Assembly (NCBI RefSeq): GCF_015752285.1
Contig: NZ_JADOUY010000001.1
Coordinates: 124,001 to 188,000, forward strand
Source of the DNA: Mycetocola_A sp015752285
GTDB lineage: Bacteria; Actinomycetota; Actinomycetes; Actinomycetales; Microbacteriaceae
Length of the DNA: 64,000 nt
Direction of reading: 5' to 3'
The notes beneath the pieces were generated by a model. The model saw only the letters and a list, made by a program, of their open reading frames with translations. It was not told the origin of the DNA and ran no database searches. Position 1 is the first letter of the stretch; each line of letters opens with the position of its first letter. A program made the translations under genes and the position numbers. Shown here piece after piece: positions 16,893-25,088 of the stretch.

Positions 16893-17619
16893 TGGTGTCT
16901 CCTTGGGAGTCGGCGAGCGCGCCCTGCGGCGCCTGGCCGTAGACGTTCTGGTAGCGGTCGAAAAGGGAATCGATGGCGGGCTGGGGAATCGGAACGGCCT
17001 CACCGAGCTGGCGTGAGATGTGCACGGTGCGGGCGACGTCCTCGACCATGACGGCGGCCTTCACGGCATCCTTCGCGTCCTTGCCGATCGTGAATGGACC
17101 GTGGTTGGCCATGAGCACGGCACGGCTGCGGTGGCCGGCGAGCGTCTCGACGATGCCCCGGCCGATCGAGTCGTCTCCGATGATGGCGAACGGTCCGACG
17201 GGGATCTCGTCGCCGAACTCGTCGGCCATCGCCGTGATCACACACGGGATGGGTTCGTTGCGCGCCGCCCACGCCACCGCGTAGGTGGAGTGGGTGTGGA
17301 CGACGCCGCCGACCTCGGGCATGTTGCGGTACACGTAGGCGTGGGCTGCCGTGTCGCTCGACGGGGAACGCTCTGAACCGGGGGTGCCGGGGATGACGGC
17401 GCCGTCGAGGTCGCAGAGGATCATGTTCTCCGGTGCCAGGTCGTCGTAGCTCACGCCGGACGGCTTGATCACGAAGAGGTCGGCGCCCGGAACTCGGCCG
17501 GAGACGTTGCCGCCGGTCCAGACGACGAGCCCATAGCGCACGAGTTCACCGTGAAGGCGGGACACGTCTGCCCTGACCCGGGCGATGGCGACCTCGATCT
17601 CAGGGGGGAAGGTGCTCAC
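16885..17619 (-). CDS. araD: L-ribulose-5-phosphate 4-epimerase
   Basis: 244 residues of the class II aldolase/epimerase fold. TGGNVSGRVPGADLFVIKPSG (about 36-56), VVHTHSTYAVAWA (metal-binding His-x-His) and ANHGPFTIG are conserved. Converts L-ribulose 5-phosphate to D-xylulose 5-phosphate, which enters the pentose phosphate pathway. Starts at GTG 17619 in a GTGA overlap with the araB stop and runs eight bases into araA, so the three ara genes form a tightly coupled operon. Confidence 0.96.
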   Translation of the reverse strand: MSTFPPEIEVAIARVRADVSRLHGELVRYGLVVWTGGNVSGRVPGADLFVIKPSGVSYDDLAPENMILCDLDGAVIPGTPGSERSPSSDTAAHAYVYRNMPEVGGVVHTHSTYAVAWAARNEPIPCVITAMADEFGDEIPVGPFAIIGDDSIGRGIVETLAGHRSRAVLMANHGPFTIGKDAKDAVKAAVMVEDVARTVHISRQLGEAVPIPQPAIDSLFDRYQNVYGQAPQGALADSQGDTNA

Positions 17620-19295
17620 GCGAGTGCCTCCCGCTTCAGCTGACGCAACCGGTGCATGACGTCGTTGCCGCCGCGACCGAAGTAGTCGTGCAGTTCGCGG
17701 TACTCGGCGAAGAGGCGGTCGTATGAGGTCGCCGCCTCTTCATCCGGGGTGAACACGTTCTTGTTGACCTTGCCCATGGCCTGCCCGGCCGCCTGCACAT
17801 CGGCGTACGCGCCCGCAGCGACCGCGGCATGGATGGCCGATCCGAGGGCGGGACCCTGGTCGCTCGCGATCGTGGAGATCGGCATCCGCAGGATGTTCGA
17901 GTAGGTCTGCATGAGGAAGGGGTTCTTCTGCAGTCCACCGGCGACGATGAACTCGGTGACGGGAACACCGGAGGCGTTGAAGGTCTCGACGATGACCCGG
18001 GTGCCGAATGCGGTGGCCTCGAACAGCGCGCGGTAGATCTCTTCGGCCCGCGTGGTGAGCGTGGTGCCGAGCACGACGCCGGAGAGCTCGTGGTCGACGA
18101 GGACAGAACGGTTTCCTGACTGCCAGTCGAGCGCGACGAGGCCGTGGCCGCCGACGGGCTGGTCCTGGATCAGGCTCGTCAGATACTGGTGGATGCTGAG
18201 GTCTGCTTCTTCCGCCGCCTCGTAGTACGAGGACGGAACCTGGTTCTTCACGTACCAGGCGAAGATGTCGCCGACACCGGACTGGCCGGCTTCGTAGCCA
18301 TAGAGGCCGGACACGATGCCGCCGTCGACGACGCCGCACATGCCGGGGACCTCGACGAGCTTGTCGCTGTTCATGACGTGGCAGGTGGATGTTCCCATGA
18401 TGGCGACCATCTGCCCGGGGAGCACCCCGCGCGCTGCGGGGGCTGCGACGTGGGCGTCGACGTTGCCGACGGCGACGGCAATGCCCTCAGGCAGTCCGGT
18501 CCAGGCTGCTGCCTCGGCCGACAGTCGGCCTGCGGCGTCTCCGAGCTGTCCGATCGGATGGTCGACCTTGGTCTCGACGAAGTCGGCGAAGTCGGGGTTG
18601 AGGGCGGCGAGGTAGTCGCGGCTCGGGTATTCACCGTCCTGATAGATGCCCTTGTAGCCCGCGGTGCAGGCGTTACGGACGTACTCGCCGGTGAGCTGCC
18701 AGACGATCCAGTCCGCGGCCTCGACCCAGTGGTCCATGCGGTTGTACAGTTCGGGATCTTCTTCGAGCAGCTGCAGCCCCTTCGCGAACTCCCACTCACT
18801 CGAGATGAGTCCGCCGTAGCGCGGCAGCCAGCTTTCACCGCGGGATGCCGCCAGCTCGGTGATGCGGTCCGCCTGGGGCTGGGCGGCGTGGTGCTTCCAC
18901 AGCTTGACGTAGGCGTGCGGGCGGTCGGCGTACTCGGGCAGCTCGCTGAGTGGGGTGCCGTCTGCGAGGGTCGGCACCATGGTGCATGCCGTGAAGTCGG
19001 TTCCGAGACCGATGACGGATGCCGGGTCGATGCCGGCGATCTTCACAGCTTCGGGCACGGCGGTCCTGAGCACGTCGACGTAATCCTGCGGTACCTGGAG
19101 TGCCCAGTCCGGCGGCAGCGTCTTGCCGCTTGTGACGAGTGCGGTGTCCATGACGCCGTGCGGGTAGTCGAGGACCGCGCTGCCGAGCTCCGCGCCGTCC
19201 GACACTCGCACGACGACGGCGCGACCGGACAGGGTGCCGTAGTCGACCCCGATCACGTAGCGTTCCGTTTGCTGGTTGTCAGCTCGATCGGTCAT
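17616..19295 (-). CDS. araB: ribulokinase
   Basis: 559 residues of the FGGY kinase family. VIGVDYGTLSGRAVVV near the start, LGTDFTACTMVP, IMGTSTCHVM and FIVAGGLQKNPFLMQTYSNIL near the end match AraB. Phosphorylates L-ribulose. ATG 19295 has AAGGAG nine bases upstream; an in-frame GTG at 19352, also preceded by GAGGA, would add 19 charged residues and cannot be excluded. Preceded by a spacer with a possible operator at 19363-19378 and by the degenerate ATPase gene. Confidence 0.95.
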   Translation of the reverse strand: MTDRADNQQTERYVIGVDYGTLSGRAVVVRVSDGAELGSAVLDYPHGVMDTALVTSGKTLPPDWALQVPQDYVDVLRTAVPEAVKIAGIDPASVIGLGTDFTACTMVPTLADGTPLSELPEYADRPHAYVKLWKHHAAQPQADRITELAASRGESWLPRYGGLISSEWEFAKGLQLLEEDPELYNRMDHWVEAADWIVWQLTGEYVRNACTAGYKGIYQDGEYPSRDYLAALNPDFADFVETKVDHPIGQLGDAAGRLSAEAAAWTGLPEGIAVAVGNVDAHVAAPAARGVLPGQMVAIMGTSTCHVMNSDKLVEVPGMCGVVDGGIVSGLYGYEAGQSGVGDIFAWYVKNQVPSSYYEAAEEADLSIHQYLTSLIQDQPVGGHGLVALDWQSGNRSVLVDHELSGVVLGTTLTTRAEEIYRALFEATAFGTRVIVETFNASGVPVTEFIVAGGLQKNPFLMQTYSNILRMPISTIASDQGPALGSAIHAAVAAGAYADVQAAGQAMGKVNKNVFTPDEEAATSYDRLFAEYRELHDYFGRGGNDVMHRLRQLKREALA

Positions 19296-19362
19296 CGTCT
19301 CGACTCCTTCGTCTTCGGGGTGCCCGCTGTCGCGCGCATTCTGGTCTGTCACGTCGTCCTCA

Positions 19363-19378
19363 ATTCTAACGTTGTAAT
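19363..19378. promoter_or_regulatory. candidate operator upstream of araB
   Basis: ATTCTAACGTTGTAAT is an imperfect palindrome (12 of 16 positions symmetric) centred on AACGTT, about 70 bases before araB and overlapping the stop codon of the preceding gene. LacI-type central CG. Tentative. Confidence 0.35.
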
Positions 19379-20700
19379 CCGGGTCGGATGCTGAGCGAGG
19401 CGAGTCCGCGGACGGTCGCCTCCTCGCGGGAAAGTTCTGCGGAGATGCGGGTGCGGCGCTGCACGAGGATACGGTCGCTCAACCCGACGAGCTGCGCGGC
19501 ATCCGCTGCTTCGAGGAGGACGGCGGAACCGGCGGCGGCAATGGCTTCGATCAGCGCCCTGCGTTCGTCCCGGTCGGAGGGGCCGAGTCCTGAGAAGGGT
19601 TCGGTGATGAGGGTCACCCGCGGCGGGGTGACGGCCCAGCCTGCGAGGACCTCGTTCATGTCGGCGGTCGACGGTCGCGAACGGGAGCCGGGGAAAGCCG
19701 ACAGCAGCATCGACGGCGCCTGGCGCGGCACATAGTTCCTGCGCGGGTCGATCAGCCCGGTTCGGGCGAGCCGGGCAAGGGATTCGCCCGAGACGCTGGT
19801 CGGGATGCCGCCGAGAAGGCCGACATCGTATGTCGGCGGATGCTCGGAGATGAAGAGCACACGTGCGGCGATCGCCTTCTCAACCGTGGACAGGTCGACG
19901 ACGACCCCATCCAGACGGATGCTCCCACTCACGCGACCGCCGGACGACGCACCGAAGACGCCCAGGATCAGCGCTTCAGCTCCGGCGAGGCCGAGGATTT
20001 CTCCTGACCGGACGCTGAGCGATGCGCCCTCGATCACGGGTCGAGCACGATGGAGCGGGTGGGTCACCGTCAGATCGGAGACTTCGAGCACCACCGGCCC
20101 GAGGACGCGGTCGACCGGCCCGGGTGAGTTCTCGTCGCCGGTGAGCAGAGCGAGCAGCCGGTCCTGTTCGGATGGCGCAGCCGAGCCGACGGCGGAGCCG
20201 TTGCGCACGACAAGCACCGCGTCGACCGGCCGGGGCGCAACAGCAAGTTCGGCCAGCCCGGAAACGGCGACGAGCACCGTCGTCACAGCAGCGGCGCGCG
20301 CGACGGCGGCATACCAGCGTTCGGCATCGTCGGCGCCGAACGCGAGCGACCGGTCGTCGATGAGCACGGATCCCGGCCGTCGGGCCAGGGCCCGCGCGAG
20401 CTCCACGATGCGTTGCGCGACCACATCGAGGTCGAGGATCGGTGTCGCCGGGGAGACCGGCAGACCGACGAGCTCGAGAAGCTCGGTCGCACGCCGGGCG
20501 AGGTCCCGTTTGCGGAGAAAGAAGCCGCTCTCCCCCTCGGACCCGAGGAGGACGTTGTCGCCGACCGACTGGAACGGCACGGTGAGGGGCTCGGAACCGA
20601 TCGACGGCGTCCCGCCGCTCGCGGGCAGGCCGCCGAGGACGGCGATCAGCCGCGCGCCGTCCGGCAGATCGCCGACGAAGGGCATCCGGTTCTCTTTCAT
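19366..20700 (-). CDS. degenerate sugar ABC-transporter ATPase paralogue (pseudo-ATPase)
   Basis: 444 residues that follow the two-domain plan of XylG/MmsA ATPases but without catalytic motifs. In the first half no Walker A can be found, the signature is replaced by LDLDVVAQRIVELARALA, and Walker B is SVLIDDRSLAF. In the second half RSGEILGLAGAEALILGVFG stands for the P-loop region, the LSGGNQQK motif is absent (SRPSTADMNEVLAGWA in its place) and TLITEPFSGLGPSD replaces ILDEPTRGIDVG. The frame is open and codon use is normal, so it is not a decayed pseudogene. It follows mmsB on the same strand. It may be a regulatory or structural partner of MmsA. Start ATG 20700 or 20685; neither has a clear Shine-Dalgarno. 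Confidence 0.75.
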   Translation of the reverse strand: MKENRMPFVGDLPDGARLIAVLGGLPASGGTPSIGSEPLTVPFQSVGDNVLLGSEGESGFFLRKRDLARRATELLELVGLPVSPATPILDLDVVAQRIVELARALARRPGSVLIDDRSLAFGADDAERWYAAVARAAAVTTVLVAVSGLAELAVAPRPVDAVLVVRNGSAVGSAAPSEQDRLLALLTGDENSPGPVDRVLGPVVLEVSDLTVTHPLHRARPVIEGASLSVRSGEILGLAGAEALILGVFGASSGGRVSGSIRLDGVVVDLSTVEKAIAARVLFISEHPPTYDVGLLGGIPTSVSGESLARLARTGLIDPRRNYVPRQAPSMLLSAFPGSRSRPSTADMNEVLAGWAVTPPRVTLITEPFSGLGPSDRDERRALIEAIAAAGSAVLLEAADAAQLVGLSDRILVQRRTRISAELSREEATVRGLASLSIRPGLQR

Positions 20701-20707
20701 CAGAAGA

Positions 20708-20736
20708 GCCCGGGGCCGCGGGAAGCGGCCCCGGGC
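20708..20736 (-). other. stem-loop between mmsB and the pseudo-ATPase gene
   Basis: GCCCGGGGCCGC (20708-20719) pairs perfectly over 12 bases with 20725-20736 around GGGAA. On the minus strand it ends eight bases before the next start codon and is followed by TCTTCTG, a weak T-rich tail. Attenuator or 3'-end stabiliser. Confidence 0.65.
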
Positions 20737-20742
20737 GCCGTG

Positions 20743-21984
20743 TTACTTTCCGCCTGAGCGACGCTTGTTGTAGACGTCGAAAGCGACGGCGAGGAGCAGC
20801 ACGAGACCCTTGACGGCCTGCTGCCACTCGATACCGAGGCCGAGGATCGACATTCCGTTGTTGAGGACACCGATGATCAGACCACCGATGATCGCGCCGC
20901 CGATGGTTCCGACACCACCCTGCACCGCAGCTCCACCGATGAACGCGGCCGAGATGGCCTCGAGCTCGAATCCGTCTCCGGCCTTCGGGCCGGCGAGGTT
21001 GAGGCGCGCGGTGAAGATCAGTCCGGCGAGAGCCGCGAGAACGCCCATGTTCACGAAGAGCAGGAAGTCGGTCTTGCGGGTCTTGATTCCCGAGAGCTCA
21101 GCGGCGTGACGGTTACCACCGATGGCGTAGACGTGACGGCCGAAGACGCTGCGATTCATGATGATGCCGTAGATGAGCACCAGGACGGCGAGCACGATCA
21201 GGGTGACCGGGATGCCCTTGTAGCTGGCGAGCGCGTAGGCGAAGAAGCCGATCGCGACCGTGATCAGAACGAGCTTCGCCACGAACCAGACGATCGGTTC
21301 GACGTCCTGGCCGTACTTCTGCCTGGCTGAGCGGGTGCGGAACTGGCCGACGATCAGCGCGACGACGGCGACGGCCGCGACGATGAGGGTGAGCGGATCG
21401 AGTTCGAGATCACCGAAAACGTCGCTGAGGAAGCCGTTGCCGAGTGCACGGTACTCGGTGGGGAACGAGCCGATGTTGGCGTTGCCGAGCACCACGAGTG
21501 CGAGCCCGCGGAAGATCAGCATGCCTGCGAGGGTCACGATGAACGCGGGTATGCCCACGTAGGCGATCCAGAAACCCTGCCAGACACCGACGAGGGCACC
21601 GATGCCGAGCGACATGATCACGGCGAGCCACCACGGGAGCCCCCAGCTCACGGCGAAGACGCCGGAGCAGGCGCCGACGAACGCGGCGACGGAGCCGACA
21701 GACAGGTCGATGTGCCCGGCGATGATGATCATCACCATGCCGATCGCCAGAACGAGGATGTACCCGTTCTGGACGATGAGGTTCGAGATGTTCTGCGGGC
21801 GCAGCAGGATGCCATCTGTCACGACGGCGAAGAACAGCACGACCACCAGGAGGGCGATGAAGATACCGTTTTTGCCGAGGTCGGACAGCAGGTGGCTGAG
21901 CCAGCTCGTGAACTTGTTCTCGGTGGGGTGGATTCCGCCGCCTGCAGCGGTTTCCTCGGTCACCGGGGTCTGGGTGTTTGACAT
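20743..21984 (-). CDS. mmsB: monosaccharide ABC transporter permease, MmsB/GguB type
   Basis: 413 residues, longer than the usual 330 of ribose-type permeases because of an insertion around 195-240 (RTRSARQKYGQDVEPIVWF) that is typical of XylH/GguB/MmsB. MIIIAGHIDLSVGSVAAFVG (about 87-106) is the permease signature. About ten or more membrane segments. Forms the channel for the ChvE-like binding protein and MmsA ATPase; such systems take up several aldoses such as arabinose, galactose, glucose and xylose. Start ATG 21984. Confidence 0.92.
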   Translation of the reverse strand: MSNTQTPVTEETAAGGGIHPTENKFTSWLSHLLSDLGKNGIFIALLVVVLFFAVVTDGILLRPQNISNLIVQNGYILVLAIGMVMIIIAGHIDLSVGSVAAFVGACSGVFAVSWGLPWWLAVIMSLGIGALVGVWQGFWIAYVGIPAFIVTLAGMLIFRGLALVVLGNANIGSFPTEYRALGNGFLSDVFGDLELDPLTLIVAAVAVVALIVGQFRTRSARQKYGQDVEPIVWFVAKLVLITVAIGFFAYALASYKGIPVTLIVLAVLVLIYGIIMNRSVFGRHVYAIGGNRHAAELSGIKTRKTDFLLFVNMGVLAALAGLIFTARLNLAGPKAGDGFELEAISAAFIGGAAVQGGVGTIGGAIIGGLIIGVLNNGMSILGLGIEWQQAVKGLVLLLAVAFDVYNKRRSGGK

Positions 21985-22016
21985 GGTCGAGATTCTCCTT
22001 GGTGGTGCCGGGCGCG

Positions 22017-23546
22017 CTAGCGCGGCTTTTCCATGGTCATGAGCTTGAGAAGGGATTCCGGGTTTGCTTCCTCGATCGGGAGCTGGCCCGTGATCCGGCC
22101 CTCACTGAGGGCGTAGATCCGGTCACAGATTCCGAGGAGCTCCGGCAGTTCGCTGGAGATGACGATCACGCCTTTGCCTTCGGCGGCGAGGGCGTTGATG
22201 ATCGCGTAGATCTCGTACTTGGCGCCCACGTCGATGCCACGGGTGGGCTCGTCGAGGATGAGGACCTCGGGGTCGGCGTAGATCCACTTGGAGAGCACGA
22301 CCTTCTGCTGGTTGCCACCGGACAGCTTGCCGGTCTTGGCCAGAACGTTCGGCGCCTTGATGTTCATGCTCGTGCGGTAACCGTTGGCGACTTTGTACTC
22401 TTCGTTGTCGTTCACGAGCCCGTTCGATGACAGCTTGTCGAGCGACGCGAGAGAGATGTTGCGCTTGATGTCTTCGAGCAGGTTGAGGCCGTAGTACTTG
22501 CGGTCCTCGGTGGCGTACGCCAGGCCGTTCTTGATGGCCTCTGACACGGAGCGGGTCTTGATCTCCTTCCCCCGCATGAACACCTTGCCGGTGATGCGTG
22601 AGCCATAGCTGTGCCCGAACAGGCTCATCGCGAACTCGGTCCGACCGGCGCCCATGAGCCCGGCGATGCCGACGATCTCACCGGCCCGGACGTTGATGCT
22701 CACGTCGTCGACGACGACGCGCGTGGGGTCCTGGGGGTGATGGGCGGTCCAGTCCTCGACCCGGAGGATCTCGTCGCCGATGTTCGGCGTGTGATCCGGG
22801 TACCGGTGCTCGAGGTCGCGGCCGACCATGTCCTTGATGATGCGCTCTTCGGTGACATCCGTCTTCTGAATCGTCTCGATCGTCTTACCGTCACGGATCA
22901 CGGTGACCGTGTCTGCGACCTTCTTGATCTCGTTGAGCTTGTGGCTGATGATGATCGACGTGATTCCCTGCTCCTTGAGGTGCAGGATCAGGTCGAGCAG
23001 GTGATCGGAGTCTTCGTCGTTCAGTGCGGCGGTCGGCTCATCGAGGATGAGGAGCTTCACTCGCTTCGACAGCGCCTTGGCGATTTCGACCAGTTGCTGC
23101 TTGCCCACCCCGATGTTGAGGATCTTGGTGGTCGGGTTCTCTTTGAGACCGACCCTGGCCAGCAGCGACGCGGCTTCCTGGTTGGTCTTGTTCCAGTCGA
23201 TGAGACCGAACGGGCCGGTCTGCTCGTTGTTCAGGAAGATGTTCTCGGCGATCGAGAGATAGGGGCTGAGGGCGAGCTCCTGGTGGATGATGACGATGCC
23301 CTTGGCCTCCGAGTCCCGGATGTCCTTGAACTCGACGGTCTCGTCTTCGAAGACGATGTCACCCGTGTATGTGCCGTGGGGGTAGACGCCCGAGAGCACT
23401 TTCATGAGCGTCGACTTGCCTGCGCCGTTCTCACCGCAGATGGCGTGGACGGTGCCCCGCTCAACGTCGAGTGTGACGTCGGACAGTGCCTTGACACCGG
23501 GGAACGTCTTGGTGATGCTGCGCATCTCAAGGATGTTTGTGGTCAC
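22017..23546 (-). CDS. mmsA: monosaccharide ABC transporter ATP-binding protein, MmsA/GguA type
   Basis: 509 residues, two fused ATPase domains. Walker A GENGAGKST (about 39-47), Q-loop IIHQELAL, signature region IGVGKQQLVEIAKAL and Walker B LLILDEPTAAL in the first; degenerate P-loop GLMGAGRTEF, LSGGNQQKVVLSKWI and VLILDEPTRGIDVG in the second. Drives the MmsB channel. Separated from the binding-protein gene by a stem-loop at 23596-23623 and from mmsB by 32 bases. Confidence 0.95.
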   Translation of the reverse strand: MTTNILEMRSITKTFPGVKALSDVTLDVERGTVHAICGENGAGKSTLMKVLSGVYPHGTYTGDIVFEDETVEFKDIRDSEAKGIVIIHQELALSPYLSIAENIFLNNEQTGPFGLIDWNKTNQEAASLLARVGLKENPTTKILNIGVGKQQLVEIAKALSKRVKLLILDEPTAALNDEDSDHLLDLILHLKEQGITSIIISHKLNEIKKVADTVTVIRDGKTIETIQKTDVTEERIIKDMVGRDLEHRYPDHTPNIGDEILRVEDWTAHHPQDPTRVVVDDVSINVRAGEIVGIAGLMGAGRTEFAMSLFGHSYGSRITGKVFMRGKEIKTRSVSEAIKNGLAYATEDRKYYGLNLLEDIKRNISLASLDKLSSNGLVNDNEEYKVANGYRTSMNIKAPNVLAKTGKLSGGNQQKVVLSKWIYADPEVLILDEPTRGIDVGAKYEIYAIINALAAEGKGVIVISSELPELLGICDRIYALSEGRITGQLPIEEANPESLLKLMTMEKPR

Positions 23547-23595
23547 TTTCGCACCTTCTCCATACCGAATACCTGCTTCATTGCTGGCTGCACGC

Positions 23596-23623
23596 CGGTG
23601 GGGGAGAATCTACTCCCCCACCG
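23596..23623 (-). other. intercistronic stem-loop between the binding-protein gene and mmsA
   Basis: CGGTGGGGGAG (23596-23606) pairs perfectly over 11 bases with CTCCCCCACCG (23613-23623), loop aatcta. No T-run. Same position as the hairpins at 14120 and 39066. Confidence 0.75.
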
Positions 23624-23643
23624 ACGTGAGCTGTGGATCGGAT

Positions 23644-24771
23644 CTAGCCGATCTCTTCTTCGGTCCAGTAGCCGGAGTCGACCAGAACCTCTGTGATGTT
23701 GTCCTTGACGACGATCTGCGAGTCGAGGAGGTAGGACGGAACAACGAACGAACCGTTGTCGTAGTCCTCGGTGTTGTTGACCTCGGGCTCTTCGTCGTTC
23801 AGAACGGCAACCGTCATCTCGACCGCGGCCGTTGCCAGCTTGCGGGTGTCCTTGAAGATGGTTGCGAACTGCTCGCCGGAGTTGATGGCCTTGACCGAGT
23901 CGAGCTCAGCGTCCTGACCCGAGATGATCGGCCATTCTTCACCGGTGGCGTAACCGGCGTCGGTCAGCGCCGAGATGATGCCTCGTGAGATGCCGTCGTA
24001 CGGCGAGAGAACGCCGTCGACCTGCGTGCCGTCCGAGTAGCTCGAGGTGAGGATGTTCTCCATGCGCTTCTGGGCGGTTTCGCCGTCCCAGCGGAGCGTG
24101 GCAGCCTGCTCGAAGCTCGTCTGGCCGCTCTTGACAACGAGCGTGCCTGCGTCGATGAACGGCTTCAGGGTGTCCTGAGCGCCGTCCCAGAAGAAGGTGG
24201 CGTTGTTGTCGTCGGGCGAACCGGCGAACATCTCGATGTTGAACGGACCCTCAGGAGCGCCGTCGACCGGTGCACCTTCGAGGTCGACGAGGCCGAGGCC
24301 GTTGAGCACCGAGTTGGCCTGCTGAACGCCGACCTTGTAGTTGTCGAACGACGCGTAGTAGCTCACGTTCTCGGTGTCGCGGATGAGACGGTCGTATGCG
24401 ATGACGGGGATGTCGGCGTCAGCGGCGTCCTGGAGGACCTGCGTCAGCGTCGTGCCGTCGATCGAAGCGATGATCAGGGCTTCTGCGCCCTTGGTGATCA
24501 TGTTTTCGATCTGCGAGACCTGGGTGGGGATGTCGTCTTCTGCGTACTGCAGGTCGACCTTGAAGCCCTCGGCCTCGAGCTGCTCCTTGACGGCGTCGCC
24601 GTCCTGGATCCAGCGCTCGCTGGACTTGGTCGGCATGGCAACGCCGACGAGCTGGCCTGAGCCTGCTCCTTCGCCGTCTCCGCCTGAGCCGCCTGAGCCG
24701 CCCTGCGAGCACGCTGCGAGCGACACGACCATTGCGCCGGCCGCGAGTGTCGCGATGAGAATCTTCTTCAC
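23644..24771 (-). CDS. chvE: monosaccharide-binding lipoprotein, ChvE type
   Basis: 375 residues. Signal peptide with lipobox LAAC (Cys 21), a Gly/Ser-rich linker, then VGVAMPTKSSERWIQDGDAV, QIENMITKGAEALIIASIDG, VIAYDRLIRDTENVSYYASFDN and the C-terminal DNGSFVVPSYLLDSQIV typical of ChvE/MmsE sugar-binding proteins. The GTG at 24771 is preceded by AGAGAGG. First gene of the importer, behind a promoter and operator at 24981-25038, with its own LacI gene upstream. Confidence 0.93.
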   Translation of the reverse strand: MKKILIATLAAGAMVVSLAACSQGGSGGSGGDGEGAGSGQLVGVAMPTKSSERWIQDGDAVKEQLEAEGFKVDLQYAEDDIPTQVSQIENMITKGAEALIIASIDGTTLTQVLQDAADADIPVIAYDRLIRDTENVSYYASFDNYKVGVQQANSVLNGLGLVDLEGAPVDGAPEGPFNIEMFAGSPDDNNATFFWDGAQDTLKPFIDAGTLVVKSGQTSFEQAATLRWDGETAQKRMENILTSSYSDGTQVDGVLSPYDGISRGIISALTDAGYATGEEWPIISGQDAELDSVKAINSGEQFATIFKDTRKLATAAVEMTVAVLNDEEPEVNNTEDYDNGSFVVPSYLLDSQIVVKDNITEVLVDSGYWTEEEIG

Positions 24772-25088
24772 TGTGTTTTACCTCTCTGTAATCGTTGCCA
24801 TGGACGTCTTTGTCGCCTGAGATCTCAGACAGGGGGGTGGTGTTCCGCGTGAGCAGGCTGCGTCCATGAATGCCGTGCTCGATCCGGCTGCCGAAGCAGG
24901 GCCGGGGTTGCGGGTAACCGCGAAAAGGTGTGGGGACTCCTTCGTCACTGTCGCTCTCGGTTGTGTCGAGGGCGGCGTTCCAATGTGACCGTTCACATTG
25001 TCGTCACATGTTACTCAGAAAACTCTGGTCTGTGTCAAGTTGAAAGATCTCGGTTTGGTAACCGTGGTCGCGCCGGCCGTCCGGGTCA
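24772..25088 (-). promoter_or_regulatory. promoter region of the chvE-mmsA-mmsB operon with LacI operator
   Basis: This 317-base spacer holds, on the minus strand, TTGACA (25033-25038), an 18-base spacer and GTAACA (25009-25014). The near-perfect palindrome CAATGTGACCGTTCACATTG (24981-25000) follows at the predicted start point, and a further half-site GTCACATG lies at 25003-25010. The remaining 200 bases up to the start codon form a long untranslated leader in which I see no other clear structure. Confidence 0.7.

Noticed and set aside
19366..20700. Calling the degenerate ATPase a pseudogene
   Set aside because: The frame is uninterrupted, with normal codon use and conserved order of structural elements; loss is limited to catalytic motifs.
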